This document shows, piece after piece, positions 18,751-28,033 of a DNA stretch of 64,000 bases. The stretch lies in the NCBI GenBank assembly GCA_020026055.1, contig JAHHRA010000006.1, positions 1-64,000 of the forward strand. Reading direction: 5' to 3'. Both the position numbers and the translations under genes were made by a program. How positions within the stretch are numbered: position 1 is the first letter of the stretch; each line of letters begins with the position of its first letter. Under the pieces are notes generated by a model that was not told the origin of the DNA, made no database searches, and worked only from the letters and a program-made list of their open reading frames with translations. Origin of the DNA: Actinobacillus sp. (lineage in GTDB: Bacteria; Pseudomonadota; Gammaproteobacteria; Enterobacterales; Pasteurellaceae).

Positions 18751-18780
18751 ACGCCCTTAAATTCAAAAAAATTTTTCAAC
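18751..18780. repeat. Half copy of the ACGCC/GGCGT palindromic element, after dusA
   Basis: ACGCCCTTAAATTC followed by AAAAAAATTTTTC matches the left arm and centre; the right arm is absent. Confidence 0.55.
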
Positions 18781-18888
18781 AAAACACAGATTTTAAGAAA
18801 CATCCTCATTGCTAATGAAGTGGTTTAAAATATTTCAGTGTTTTCTGTGTATAACATCGTTATTTTTCGATTTTGGTTACTGAAAAAA

Positions 18889-18910
18889 CAGCCCACGTAA
18901 AAGTGGGCTG
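18889..18910 (-). terminator. Terminator of raiA
   Basis: Read on the minus strand: CAGCCCAC, loop TTTTAC, GTGGGCTG, then TTTTTTC. It starts 28 bases after the raiA stop. Confidence 0.85.
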
Positions 18911-18937
18911 AAGTGTTTGAAAAGTCTCAACTGGCTT

Positions 18938-19228
18938 TTAGCGGAAAGATTCATTTTTGTGTTGTGCTTTATTTAATTGGCGTGCTAATTTTTCTTCAAC
19001 CAAATTAATGGCTTCATACATGTCTTTTGCCTCAGCGTGAGCAATTAGATCGCCATACACGGTGCCGATAGTTGCGTCGACAGAGAAACCTTGAGGATCT
19101 TTATGTAATATGAAATGCGGATTAATGAGCTGAGTTTGCCATTTTTCAAGTTTTGCAAGACGGCTTTCAATATGCTCACGGATAGCGGGAGTGATATCCA
19201 TCTGTTTGCTAGTAATATTAATGTTCAT
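18938..19228 (-). CDS. raiA: Ribosome-associated inhibitor A / short hibernation factor
   Basis: A 96-residue single-domain YfiA/HPF protein ([28 protein letters not shown]), matching Haemophilus YfiA in its N-terminal 90 residues. It binds the 30S decoding region in stationary phase and blocks translation. The C-terminal tail is shorter than that of E. coli RaiA, so HPF-like behaviour (100S formation) is possible. The frame is open to 19321, but the ATG at 19228 has AAGGAG six bases upstream and matches homologues. Confidence 0.9.
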   Translation of the reverse strand: MNINITSKQMDITPAIREHIESRLAKLEKWQTQLINPHFILHKDPQGFSVDATIGTVYGDLIAHAEAKDMYEAINLVEEKLARQLNKAQHKNESFR

Positions 19229-19353
19229 AAGATTCTCCTTCTTGGTTTTACTGCTTCTAAAATAACCCTGATTGATATGTATTTCAATCGAAAAGCGTAA
19301 AAACTTTTTGCGATAGTACATTTTTAACTATTTGCGTATATTTATACTTTTTC

Positions 19354-20691
19354 TTATTCAGCGAGGCGGGCAAAAAAATTCCGTGTTTCATTTAACACAA
19401 CTTTGCGTAAACCGATCAAGCCAATTAAATTAGGTAATGCCATTAAACCATTGACAATATCAGCAAGGATCCAAATGAAATCAAGTTTAAAAAATGCACC
19501 AACGCCAACTAAAGTAATAAACGTACTGCGATAAAGTTTAATCCCTTTTATTCCAGCTAAATAAACGAAGCAACGTTCACCATAGTAACACCAACCCAAA
19601 ATTGTCGTGAAAGCAAAGAAGAGTAATCCAATAGTAACAATACTGGCACCAGATGAGTGTCCTAAACCACGACTAAAGGCATAGTTAGTTATTTCTACGC
19701 CTTGTAAATCTATATTCCAAGAGTTTGTTAAAATTAACACGATCCCAGTCATTGTACAGACGATTAATGTATCTAAGAAAGTACCCGTCATTGAAATTAA
19801 ACCTTGGCGAACAGGTTCGTTAGTTTCTGCCGCTGCTGCTGCAATAGGTGCAGAACCAAGACCTGATTCATTTGAGAATATACCACGGGAAACCCCAGCT
19901 TGAATGGCTCGCAAAACAGTATAACCTAAAGCTCCCCCTAAAACGGCTTGAGGATCAAAAGCGGATTGTATAATTAATGCTAAAGTTGCAGGTAAAGCTT
20001 GCCAGTTAAGTATAATAATTACTATTGATGTTCCAACATAAAGTAACGCCATAAATGGCACAATTACAGATGAAACTTTAGCAATTCGTTTCACTCCGCC
20101 AAGAATAATCAAACCAACTAACAAAGTGACAATGCTAGCAGAAAGAGGAACTGGAATTTGATAAGTATCATGCAAAGCGTGAGTAATGGCATTGATTTGT
20201 GGGAATGTCCCTATGCCAAAAAAAGCAACTAAAATGCCAAATACTGCAAAAGTTTTTGCAAGCCAAGGTAGTCCTAGTCCACGTTCAATATAATACATTG
20301 GACCGCCCGCCATAAAACCTTGCTTATCACGAATGCGATATTTCAACGCCAGTAAACATTCGGCGTACTTCGTTGCCATTCCTAAAAACGCTACAATCCA
20401 CATCCAAAAAAGTGCTCCAGGTCCACCTGCTTGAACTGCGGTTGCGACACCCACAATATTACCAGTACCGATAGTCGCAGCTAATGCTGTACAAAGAGCA
20501 GCAAAAGCTGATACATCACCTTTTGCAGATTGTTCACGACTGAATAAATAACGCAATGCCCTAGGTAGCTGAAAAATTTGCAGAAAACTGAGGCGTAAAC
20601 TGAAATAAACCCCCGTCCCTGCAAGTAAGATCAAGAGTGGAGGTCCCCAAATGAGACTATCAATTGTGTGTAGAAAAGAAGTGATTGTCAT
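19354..20691 (-). CDS. Alanine/glycine:cation symporter (AGCS family)
   Basis: A 445-residue inner-membrane Na+:alanine/glycine symporter with about 11 hydrophobic segments. Family signatures: GTGNIVGVATAVQAGGPGALFWMW, ATKYAECLLALKYR, GGPMYYIERGLG and SNESGLGSAPIAAAAAET. AAGGA precedes the ATG. A tandem glycine riboswitch lies in its leader, making glycine the likely physiological ligand or substrate, and control by glycine very probable. Confidence 0.93.
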   Translation of the reverse strand: MTITSFLHTIDSLIWGPPLLILLAGTGVYFSLRLSFLQIFQLPRALRYLFSREQSAKGDVSAFAALCTALAATIGTGNIVGVATAVQAGGPGALFWMWIVAFLGMATKYAECLLALKYRIRDKQGFMAGGPMYYIERGLGLPWLAKTFAVFGILVAFFGIGTFPQINAITHALHDTYQIPVPLSASIVTLLVGLIILGGVKRIAKVSSVIVPFMALLYVGTSIVIIILNWQALPATLALIIQSAFDPQAVLGGALGYTVLRAIQAGVSRGIFSNESGLGSAPIAAAAAETNEPVRQGLISMTGTFLDTLIVCTMTGIVLILTNSWNIDLQGVEITNYAFSRGLGHSSGASIVTIGLLFFAFTTILGWCYYGERCFVYLAGIKGIKLYRSTFITLVGVGAFFKLDFIWILADIVNGLMALPNLIGLIGLRKVVLNETRNFFARLAE

Positions 20692-20757
20692 ACAAATCCT
20701 TTTAATTAGTTGAAATTTGCACGACAGAGACTAAAAAAGAATAACGACGTTAAGCTG

Positions 20758-20787
20758 ACGCCCCAATAATATTGAAAATTTTCTTGC
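20758..20787. repeat. Half copy of the palindromic element in the riboswitch leader
   Basis: ACGCCCCAATAATATTGAAAATTTTC has the arm and A/T centre of the dispersed element. It touches the 3' end of the second glycine aptamer, between it and the symporter start. Confidence 0.5.
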
Positions 20788-20985
20788 CCCTGTCCTTTTG
20801 CCTGAGCGTTTGAAAGATGAAATGTCTTTTTGCGCCTTCGGCGTCCGCTATCAAAACTATCGTAAAGTTTGAACGGATCTCTCCAAGGGTTCGTCCAGTA
20901 ACAGTCCTTGCGAAAATTCGCGCCTGAAAGATTTTACCTCGTCGGCGTGGGATATTTCCCACTCTCCAGCTACCTTCATCCGAAC
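20783..20985 (-). ncRNA. Tandem glycine riboswitch
   Basis: On the minus strand two aptamers follow each other. The first is about 20970-20893: GCCGACGAGGTAAAATC, TTTCAGGC, AAGGACTGTTACTGGA. The second is about 20890-20783: CGCCGAAGGCGCAAAAAG, CTTTCAAACGCTCAGGC, AAAAGGACAG. GCCGAnGnnGnAAA, CTTTCAnnC and GGACnG are the conserved glycine aptamer core, and the short linker is as in known tandem examples. It lies 92 bases before an AGCS symporter gene. Long open frames overlapping it on either strand are artefacts. The mechanism is not obvious: I see no strong terminator after aptamer 2. Confidence 0.93.
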
Positions 20986-21074
20986 ATTTATGAATTGTTA
21001 AAAATTCTAGCAGAATATGACTAAATAACAAAGGTAATCTTATTGCTTCAGTTTGATAAATAACGAGAAAAAGA

Positions 21075-21113
21075 TTGTTTGTTTTATATAAATAGGTATA
21101 ATTCTCATTTCTA
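21075..21113 (+). promoter_or_regulatory. Promoter of the TonB-receptor gene with Fur-like box
   Basis: TTGTTT (21075-21080), 16-bp spacer, TATAAT (21097-21102). The -10 overlaps ATAATTCTCATTT (21098-21110), whose complement AAATGAGAATTAT matches 10 of 13 central bases of the Fur consensus TAATGATAATCAT. Outer bases match poorly. Confidence 0.5.
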
Positions 21114-21212
21114 TTAATGGATGATTGTTTCAAGAAAAATAATTCCCAAAGTAACTTCTTGTTTGAGATTATTTTGATGAACATTGTATTAAAAAAGAAG
21201 ATTGGAGAATCT

Positions 21213-23480
21213 ATGAAATTGTCTAGAATTTATACCGTGCTTTTTTTAGGATTACCTACATTAGCAATCGCTAATGAAGAAGCAAAAGAATTAGATGGAA
21301 TTTCAGTAGTAGCGTTGAGAGATGCGAGTAGTTATGCTAAAGAAGCAAATAAAACAGTAATTTTAGACAAAAGTCAATTACAAACAGAGCAAGCGTCAAG
21401 TGTTGCGCAAGCTTTGGAGAATGTACCAAATATTACTGTTGAAGGTGGGGAACGTACAATTAACCAAAAAGTTGATATTCGTGGATTGACTGGCAATCGA
21501 GTTGTACAGGTAATCGATGGTGTGAAACAGTATTTTGAATTAAAAAATCGTGGTTCTTATTTTCTGCCGCTTTCAATGGTGCAGGATTTGGAAGTGATCA
21601 AAGGTCCAGCTTCTACTTTATGGGGAAGTGGTGCTTTAGGGGGAGTAGTCGCAATGCGAACACCTTCGGCATTAGATTTGCTTGAAAGTGGGCAGAAGTT
21701 TGGCACGAAAATTAATCAAGGTTATCAATCTGCAAATAATTTAAGTGAAACTTCAGCGATGGTTTATGCAGCGAATGAGCAATTTGATGCATTGCTTGGC
21801 GGTTTTTACAACCATGCGAGTGATCTACGGTTAGGTGGAGGGCAAACGCTAGAAAACAGTAAATATATTCAAAAAGGAGGCTTAGCTAAGTTAGGTTGGC
21901 AGATTAATGAAGCTAACCGCCTAGCACTTTCTTATCGTTTAGTGCGGATTAAGCAAACAGCACCGAGTGATAATAATTTACAAGATGGTCGTTTAGCAGC
22001 AGATACACCTGTTGGGAATAATGGTTTGAATTATAAGCAGTTTATGAAGCTTATAACGGATGCTCGTAACGGTAGTATTCATATGGTCGATTACAAATAT
22101 TCCCCACTCATCAAACAAAGCATCACTGACCAAAGTACTATTTTGGATTACAGCTTTAACCCAAATTCTAAGCTTATTGATGCCAACATTACGCTATATC
22201 ACAATGCTACTTTAGAGCGAGAAGACTGGCTCCATACGAATGTCAAAGACTACACCAAATATATTACTGACGGAGTTAACTTACGTAACTCTTCAGATTT
22301 TGATTGGTTATATTTAACTTACGGTATTGATTACGCTCGTAACAAAATTAGTACTGTCCGCGAAAAAAATACTAGTTTTGAATCTACATATCGTCCAAGT
22401 GATTATAACGGTTCGTCCGATAATCTTGGTGCTTACTTACAAGGGCATATTCCATTATTTGATAAGACTCTCATTCTTTCACCAGCCTTGCGTTATGATT
22501 ATTACAAAACGGATGCTCATGGCGATTTCAAAACAGCGGAAATTAGTTTGCCTGCAGGGAGCAAAGTGCCAACTATCAAGCACAGTCAGATCTTAAACAA
22601 CCCTAATTTTAATGACCATCATTTTTCGCCATCTTTTGCGATCACATGGAAACCTATTGAATTTTTCAGTCTTGGCTTGAAATATAACGAAGCTTTCCGC
22701 TCGCCATCGTTGCAAGAAAGCTTTGCGAATGGCTATTTATTTGGGATTAAGTTGGTTAAGCCACTTCAAGTAATGTATCCAAGTGGTGCTTATGGTGCTC
22801 ATCTTTATCCGAACCTTAGTCTCCGTCCTGAAATCGCTCGTAATAAAGAAATTGATGTAAATTTTCATTTTGACAATATTTTAACTCAAGGCGATAACAT
22901 TCAGTTTACTACAGCGTATTTTATCAATGATATTAAAGATATGATTGATGCTCATTTGTTATTCGCACCACAAGGGGCTGCGGCACAATATGTGAATATT
23001 CCGAAAGCACGTATCCAAGGGTTTGAGATTGGGACGAAATATCAAACCGAAAATTTAGGCGTGGGTATAAGTTATGGTCAAACTTTCGGAAAGATCACTA
23101 GAACAGATCCTAATAATCCATTCTTGAGAGGATTAAAAGAGGGTGATCCTTTGGATAATATTCCAGCAGGGAAATTGACTGTAACAACAGACTATTATGT
23201 TATCCCTGAAGCACTTAATGTAGGAATGGTTGTGAGTTATTACCGCCATCAAGATCGTGTTTCAAACAGTTATCAACGTAACTGGGGAGATGGCACATTA
23301 TTTAAGAGCTACATTTTAACTGAAATTCATACGACTTATGCACCAAAAACAGGAATGTTCAAAGATTTTCGTGTTGATTTCGCAATCGACAATCTTTTTG
23401 ATCAAAAATACCGCCCAGCTTTTGGTTTAATTGATGGTGTTGGACGTAATTTTAAATTGAATGTAGGTTATAAGTTCTAA
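21213..23480 (+). CDS. TonB-dependent outer-membrane receptor, probably for heme/hemoprotein
   Basis: 755 residues from ATG 21213, which has GGAG five bases upstream; the longer open frame lacks this. Signal peptide MKLSRIYTVLFLGLPTLAIA, a TonB-box-like LDGISVVA, then a plug domain (DIRGLTGNRVVQVIDGVKQ, VIKGPASTLWGSGALGGVV) and a 22-strand-type barrel ending in YKF. The barrel has FRSPSLQE and YPNLSLRPE, resembling the FRAP...NPNL motifs of hemoglobin/heme receptors. The TonB-dependent hemoglobin/transferrin/lactoferrin receptor family is the best guess. Ligand not proven. It is monocistronic with its own terminator. Confidence 0.88.
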   Translation: MKLSRIYTVLFLGLPTLAIANEEAKELDGISVVALRDASSYAKEANKTVILDKSQLQTEQASSVAQALENVPNITVEGGERTINQKVDIRGLTGNRVVQVIDGVKQYFELKNRGSYFLPLSMVQDLEVIKGPASTLWGSGALGGVVAMRTPSALDLLESGQKFGTKINQGYQSANNLSETSAMVYAANEQFDALLGGFYNHASDLRLGGGQTLENSKYIQKGGLAKLGWQINEANRLALSYRLVRIKQTAPSDNNLQDGRLAADTPVGNNGLNYKQFMKLITDARNGSIHMVDYKYSPLIKQSITDQSTILDYSFNPNSKLIDANITLYHNATLEREDWLHTNVKDYTKYITDGVNLRNSSDFDWLYLTYGIDYARNKISTVREKNTSFESTYRPSDYNGSSDNLGAYLQGHIPLFDKTLILSPALRYDYYKTDAHGDFKTAEISLPAGSKVPTIKHSQILNNPNFNDHHFSPSFAITWKPIEFFSLGLKYNEAFRSPSLQESFANGYLFGIKLVKPLQVMYPSGAYGAHLYPNLSLRPEIARNKEIDVNFHFDNILTQGDNIQFTTAYFINDIKDMIDAHLLFAPQGAAAQYVNIPKARIQGFEIGTKYQTENLGVGISYGQTFGKITRTDPNNPFLRGLKEGDPLDNIPAGKLTVTTDYYVIPEALNVGMVVSYYRHQDRVSNSYQRNWGDGTLFKSYILTEIHTTYAPKTGMFKDFRVDFAIDNLFDQKYRPAFGLIDGVGRNFKLNVGYKF

Positions 23481-23502
23481 AATAACACTTAAAGCCAATG
23501 TG

Positions 23503-23542
23503 AAAACCTCCTAATTGTCTTATAGGGTTAGGAGGTTTTTTA
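23503..23542 (+). terminator. Terminator of the TonB-receptor gene
   Basis: AAAACCTCCTAA pairs with TTAGGAGGTTTT across a 12-base loop, followed by Ts. Confidence 0.85.
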
Positions 23543-23583
23543 GTTTATAATATGAAGCTATTATTTTTTGATTAGGAATAAGA

Positions 23584-24102
23584 ATGGCATTATTGAATGT
23601 TTTAATTTACCCTGATGAACGCTTAAAAACTGTTGCCAAACCGATGACAGCACTAGATTTTACACCCGAACTAGATAAATTTATCGACGATATGTTTGAG
23701 ACAATGTATCACGAACAAGGTATAGGTTTAGCTGCAACGCAAGTAGATTTTCATAAACGATTGATTGTTATTGATATAGAAGAGCATCCAGCGACACCTT
23801 TAGTTCTGATTAATCCTGAAATTTTATCTGCCGAAGGTGAGACTGGAATTGAAGAAGGATGCTTGTCGCTACCTGGGTTTAACGGTTTTGTACCACGTAA
23901 AGAAAAAATCAAAGTCAAAGCATTGGATCGACATGGCAAACCGTTTGAATTGGATGCAGATGAATTATTAGCGATCTGTATTCAGCACGAGATGGATCAT
24001 CTTGAAGGAATTGTATTTGCGGATTATTTATCACCACTTAAACGTAACCGCATTAAAGAAAAACTGACTAAATGGCAAAAACAATTGGCGAGAAAAGCTT
24101 AA
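23584..24102 (+). CDS. def: Peptide deformylase
   Basis: 172 residues. Motif [11 protein letters not shown], motif [10 protein letters not shown] (metal ligand Cys93) and motif [11 protein letters not shown] (His135, His139, Glu136) are complete. It removes the N-formyl group from nascent proteins at the ribosome. It starts a def-fmt-rsmB-trkA series, the same order as in E. coli (def-fmt-rsmB-trkA). AGGAAT precedes the ATG. Confidence 0.96.
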   Translation: MALLNVLIYPDERLKTVAKPMTALDFTPELDKFIDDMFETMYHEQGIGLAATQVDFHKRLIVIDIEEHPATPLVLINPEILSAEGETGIEEGCLSLPGFNGFVPRKEKIKVKALDRHGKPFELDADELLAICIQHEMDHLEGIVFADYLSPLKRNRIKEKLTKWQKQLARKA

Positions 24103-24238
24103 TGTCGAGTACATTTGTTTAGAAATTACTCATAAAAAGCCGAAGTGTTACGCCTCAGTGACAAGCATTGAGGCTCAAAAAACAGTGATTCTTTGTCAGA
24201 CAAGATTTTTATCATTTTTTATTTTAAACGTAGCACCT

Positions 24239-25204
24239 ATGCAAAAACTTAACATCATTTTCGCTGGCACTCCCGAATTTGCTGCCGAACATTTAAACGC
24301 TCTGTTAAATAGCAGACATAATATCATTGCCGTTTATACACAGCCAGATAAGCCCGCAGGGCGTGGTAAAAAACTTACAGCTAGCCCTGTCAAAGCGCTT
24401 GCTACTATGCATGGCATTCCTGTTTACCAGCCCAAAACACTGCGTAATCCTGAAACACAAGCTGAATTAGCGAATTTGAATGCTGATTTAATGGTAGTCG
24501 TAGCGTATGGTTTGATATTGCCAAAAGCAGTGCTTGACGCTCCACGTTTAGGTTGTTTGAATGTACATGGTTCGATCTTGCCAAAATGGCGAGGAGCAGC
24601 GCCGATTCAACGTAGTCTTTGGGCAGGCGATCGCCAAACAGGAGTAACAATTATGCAAATGGACGAAGGATTAGACACAGGACCAATGTTGTATAAAGTC
24701 TATTGTGACATTGAAGCTTCTGACACTTCAGCTAGTCTTTACGCCAAACTTGCTAAACTCGCCCCAGCGGCATTGCTTGAAGTTGTGGATCATCTTGAAA
24801 CGGGTGAGTATCACGCTATCGCTCAAGATGATAGCCTTGCGACGCATGCTGCTAAGTTGACTAAAGAAGAAGCACGCTTAAATTGGCAAGAAGACGCAGC
24901 CCAACTCGAACGCAATATTCGAGCCTTCAATCCTTGGCCGATCGCCTACCTCCACACTCAAGACGAACAAAATAATGTGCAAATTGTGAAAGTTTGGCAA
25001 GCAACAGTGTTACCACATCAAGATGCAAAAGCAGGTACAGTGTTGCAGGCAGATAAAAATGGTATTCAAATTGCGACCGCTAATGGTGTATTAAACTTAC
25101 TTACAGTGCAACCTGCTGGTAAAAAAGCGATGTCAGTACAGGATTTTTTGAACAGTCGTGCAAGTTGGTTCCAAATTGGTACGAGATTAAGCAATGAAGA
25201 CTAA
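24239..25204 (+). CDS. fmt: Methionyl-tRNA formyltransferase
   Basis: 321 residues from ATG 24239; the frame is open 81 bases further upstream but homologues begin at [16 protein letters not shown]. The N-terminal Rossmann formyltransferase domain carries the formyl-THF loop and [21 protein letters not shown] with catalytic Asn/His. A C-terminal OB-like domain binds the initiator tRNA. It formylates Met-tRNAfMet, the substrate that def later deformylates. The ribosome site is weak. Its last codons overlap the rsmB start. Confidence 0.95.
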   Translation: MQKLNIIFAGTPEFAAEHLNALLNSRHNIIAVYTQPDKPAGRGKKLTASPVKALATMHGIPVYQPKTLRNPETQAELANLNADLMVVVAYGLILPKAVLDAPRLGCLNVHGSILPKWRGAAPIQRSLWAGDRQTGVTIMQMDEGLDTGPMLYKVYCDIEASDTSASLYAKLAKLAPAALLEVVDHLETGEYHAIAQDDSLATHAAKLTKEEARLNWQEDAAQLERNIRAFNPWPIAYLHTQDEQNNVQIVKVWQATVLPHQDAKAGTVLQADKNGIQIATANGVLNLLTVQPAGKKAMSVQDFLNSRASWFQIGTRLSNED

Positions 25205-26591
25205 GCCAAATCACGTCCCCATTTCCGCTAAAAAATTCCTCAAAAAGAGGAAAATTTTAGCGAATTTAGTTGCGACTAACTCCAATAATTTGCGTGCTAT
25301 TGCCGCTGAAATTTTGCTTAAAATGCACCAAGGGCAATCGCTGTCAGCGTTGCTACCTGCGTATCAGTCTCACCTTAAAACAAAAGATCACGCTTTGCTA
25401 CAAGAGCTCACATTCGGCGTGGCACGCACAATGCCTCGTTTAGATAAGATTCTAAGCTTATTAATTAACAAACCTCTCAAAGGCAAATTTAAAATCGTGC
25501 ATTGTTTACTGCAAGTTGGACTTTACCAATTGCTTTATACTCGAGTACCTGAATTTGCGGCAGTTGATGAAGTCGTGACTGCAACTAAAGTACTAAATGT
25601 TGAAGCAATGCGATCTCTAGTAAATGCAGTATTACGTAAGTTTTTACGTGAAAAAATGGATATCTTAGCCAAAGTTGATCAACATTGGCACAGTCTTCAT
25701 CCTGATTGGTTGATTAATTTGCTCAAACCTGAATACCCAAACTGGCGAGAAATTATTGACGCTAATAATCAAAAACCACCAATGTGGTTGCGAGTGAATG
25801 CCAAACGGCATCGCGATGATTACCAACAATTACTACAAACGCAAGGGATTGCAACTGTCATAGGTAAACATTCACAAGCCTTGCGATTGCTTGATGCTTG
25901 TGCAGTTTCGCAATTACCATATTTTAACGAAGGGGCAGTAAGTGTGCAGGATCTGCACGCACAGTGGGCAGGGAATTTGTTAGCACCGCAAAATAGTGAA
26001 TTGATTCTCGATGCTTGTGCTGCTCCAGGCGGAAAAACGACACATATTTTAGAGCTAGCACCTGAAGCTCAAGTGGTCGCATTAGATATTGAAGAAAATC
26101 GCTTAAATCGAGTGCGTGAAAATCTTGCTCGCCTCGGACAATCTGCCACTATTATCTGTGCGGACGCAAGCCAACCTCAAAAATGGTGGCATGGGGGAGT
26201 ACAATTTGATCGGATTTTACTTGATGCACCTTGTTCAGCAACGGGAGTGATTCGTCGTCACCCTGATATCAAATGGCTTCGTCAGCCTGAAGACATTCCA
26301 CTGTTGGTCGCATTGCAAGCTCAAATCTTGGACGCCCTCTGGGAACTGCTTAAGCCACAAGGCGTGTTAGTCTACGCGACTTGTTCGCTATTGCCTCAAG
26401 AAAATCGCTTGCAAATTGCCGATTTTTTACATCGCCATCCTGATGCAGTATTGATGACGCTACCATTTTCAGAAAATTTTTCTGAAAATACGGGCGTGAA
26501 TACGACGATTGGCAAGCAATTTTTGCCAAGCAATGAAGGCGGTGATGGATTTTATTACGCCAAACTTTGCAAAAAGGCAGTTAATCATTAA
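25194..26591 (+). CDS. rsmB: 16S rRNA (cytosine(967)-C5)-methyltransferase RsmB
   Basis: 465 residues. An N-terminal NusB-like RNA-binding domain is followed by a Rossmann SAM domain ([22 protein letters not shown]) with the two catalytic cysteines in [14 protein letters not shown] and [10 protein letters not shown]. The start ATG overlaps the fmt stop. The first 30 residues have no counterpart in E. coli RsmB (429 residues), whose homology begins at NLRAIAAE. That extension is coded by a palindromic element. A second insertion near the C-terminus ([13 protein letters not shown]) is coded by another copy. A TTG at 25290 could be the ancestral start but lacks a ribosome site. Confidence 0.94.
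   Translation: MKTKPNHVPISAKKFLKKRKILANLVATNSNNLRAIAAEILLKMHQGQSLSALLPAYQSHLKTKDHALLQELTFGVARTMPRLDKILSLLINKPLKGKFKIVHCLLQVGLYQLLYTRVPEFAAVDEVVTATKVLNVEAMRSLVNAVLRKFLREKMDILAKVDQHWHSLHPDWLINLLKPEYPNWREIIDANNQKPPMWLRVNAKRHRDDYQQLLQTQGIATVIGKHSQALRLLDACAVSQLPYFNEGAVSVQDLHAQWAGNLLAPQNSELILDACAAPGGKTTHILELAPEAQVVALDIEENRLNRVRENLARLGQSATIICADASQPQKWWHGGVQFDRILLDAPCSATGVIRRHPDIKWLRQPEDIPLLVALQAQILDALWELLKPQGVLVYATCSLLPQENRLQIADFLHRHPDAVLMTLPFSENFSENTGVNTTIGKQFLPSNEGGDGFYYAKLCKKAVNH
25212..25262. repeat. Palindromic element variant inside the 5' end of rsmB
   Basis: An outer arm TCACGTCCCC is followed by a 16-bp near-perfect stem, CGCTAAAAAATTCCTC (25226-25241) and GAGGAAAATTTTAGCG (25247-25262). 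It codes for the non-conserved start of RsmB (about [18 protein letters not shown]). The match to the dispersed family is weaker than for other copies. Confidence 0.5.
26457..26499. repeat. Palindromic element copy inside rsmB coding sequence
   Basis: ACGCTACCATTTTCAGAAAA is followed by TTTTCTGAAAATACGGGCGT, so both arms and the A/T centre of the family are recognisable. It is read in frame as [15 protein letters not shown] near the C-terminus of RsmB. Confidence 0.7.
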
Positions 26592-26600
26592 GGAGTTACG

Positions 26601-27977
26601 ATGAAAATTATTATTTTAGGTGCAGGGCAAGTTGGTGCGACACTAGCGGAAAATCTTGTTGGCGAGGATAACGATATTACGCTGATCGATAATGATCAAC
26701 ATAGCTTAGATAATTTAGAATCTAAACATGATTTGCGTGCTTTAGTTGGTGATGCTTCATCACCATCTATTTTGCGTCAAGCGGGAGCGGATAATGCTGA
26801 TTTATTGGTTGCTGTCACCAGTTCTGACGAAGCAAATATGGTTGCTTGTCAAGTAGCCTATACTCTTTTTAATATTCCCGTAAAAGTTGCACGGATCCGT
26901 AATTCAGAATATTTACACGAAAAAGATAAACTTTTTCAAAATAACGTAATTCCGATCGATCACATTATCTCGCCAGAACGTTTAGTCGTAGAAGAAATTA
27001 CTCGTTTAATTCATTATCCTGGAGCATTACAGATTTCGCATTTAGCACAGGATTTAATCAGCATAGTTGTAGTACGCGCTTATTACGGTGGACCTCTAGT
27101 TGGTTATCCTATTTCAGCATTAAAAGATCATATGCCACATATTGATTCACGAATTGTCGCTATTAAACGTAATGACAAAATTATTCGTCCACAAGGATCA
27201 ACGATTGTCGAAGCTGGAGATGAAGTAACCTTTGTTTGTGCAACAGAACACATTAAAGCGATAATGGCAGAATTACAACGTTTAGAACGACCATACAAAC
27301 GCATTATGATCGTTGGCGGTGGAAGCATTGCGATTGGTGTAGCAAAAAAATTAGAACACCAATGCAACGTGAAATTGATTGAACGGAATCCAAAACGTGC
27401 AATGCAACTTGCAGAAGAACTTTCTAAAACATTGGTCTTCCAAGGTGATCCTTCTGACGAATCATTATTATTTGAAGAAAATATAGAAGCTACAGACGTC
27501 TTTCTTTGTTTAACTAGCGATGATGAAACGAATATTATGGCAGCATTATTAGCAAAACGACTTAGAGCAAAAAATGCGATGGTATTGATTCAACGTATGG
27601 CTTATGTCAATCTCGTGCAAGGTGGTACTATTGATATTGCTATATCTCCACAGCAGACTACTGTTTCCGCAATGCTAAGCTATGTACGTAAAGGCGATGT
27701 TGTAAATGCAATTTCGATGCGTAATGGCTTAGCAGAAGTAGATGAAATTGTTGTACATGGTGATGTTGATACAAGTCAAGTGATAGGCAGAACAATAGAA
27801 GAATTAAAATTACCAATGGGGACTGTGATTGCTGCTATTGTGCGTGGTGAAGAAGTCATTATTGCGAAACGCAAAGTTGAGATCCAAGAAAATGATCACA
27901 TCATTGTTTATATTAATGATAAAAAATACGTTCCTGAAGTCGAAAAATTTTTCCAGCCAAAAGTGTATTTTATATAG
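26601..27977 (+). CDS. trkA: Trk system potassium uptake regulatory protein TrkA
   Basis: 458 residues with two RCK modules, each an NAD-binding Rossmann fold (GAGQVGATLAENL at residue 7; GGGSIAIGVAKKLE near 237) followed by a TrkA-C domain. It is the cytoplasmic gating ring of the TrkG/TrkH K+ transporter. AAGGAG precedes the ATG by six bases. Fourth gene of the def-fmt-rsmB-trkA series. Confidence 0.95.
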   Translation: MKIIILGAGQVGATLAENLVGEDNDITLIDNDQHSLDNLESKHDLRALVGDASSPSILRQAGADNADLLVAVTSSDEANMVACQVAYTLFNIPVKVARIRNSEYLHEKDKLFQNNVIPIDHIISPERLVVEEITRLIHYPGALQISHLAQDLISIVVVRAYYGGPLVGYPISALKDHMPHIDSRIVAIKRNDKIIRPQGSTIVEAGDEVTFVCATEHIKAIMAELQRLERPYKRIMIVGGGSIAIGVAKKLEHQCNVKLIERNPKRAMQLAEELSKTLVFQGDPSDESLLFEENIEATDVFLCLTSDDETNIMAALLAKRLRAKNAMVLIQRMAYVNLVQGGTIDIAISPQQTTVSAMLSYVRKGDVVNAISMRNGLAEVDEIVVHGDVDTSQVIGRTIEELKLPMGTVIAAIVRGEEVIIAKRKVEIQENDHIIVYINDKKYVPEVEKFFQPKVYFI

Positions 27978-27984
27978 TGCTGAT

Positions 27985-28018
27985 AAAAAATGCCCCATGC
28001 TATTGTGAGGCATTTTTT
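27985..28018. terminator. Bidirectional terminator between trkA and udp
   Basis: AAAAAATGCC pairs with GGCATTTTTT around a short loop; A and T tracts make it functional on either strand. Confidence 0.85.
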
Positions 28019-28033
28019 GATGATTAAGTTAAT

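Noticed and set aside
20750..21184. 144-codon ORF on the minus strand
   Set aside because: It lies over the tandem glycine riboswitch; the RNA motifs explain the sequence and the translation has no recognisable domain.
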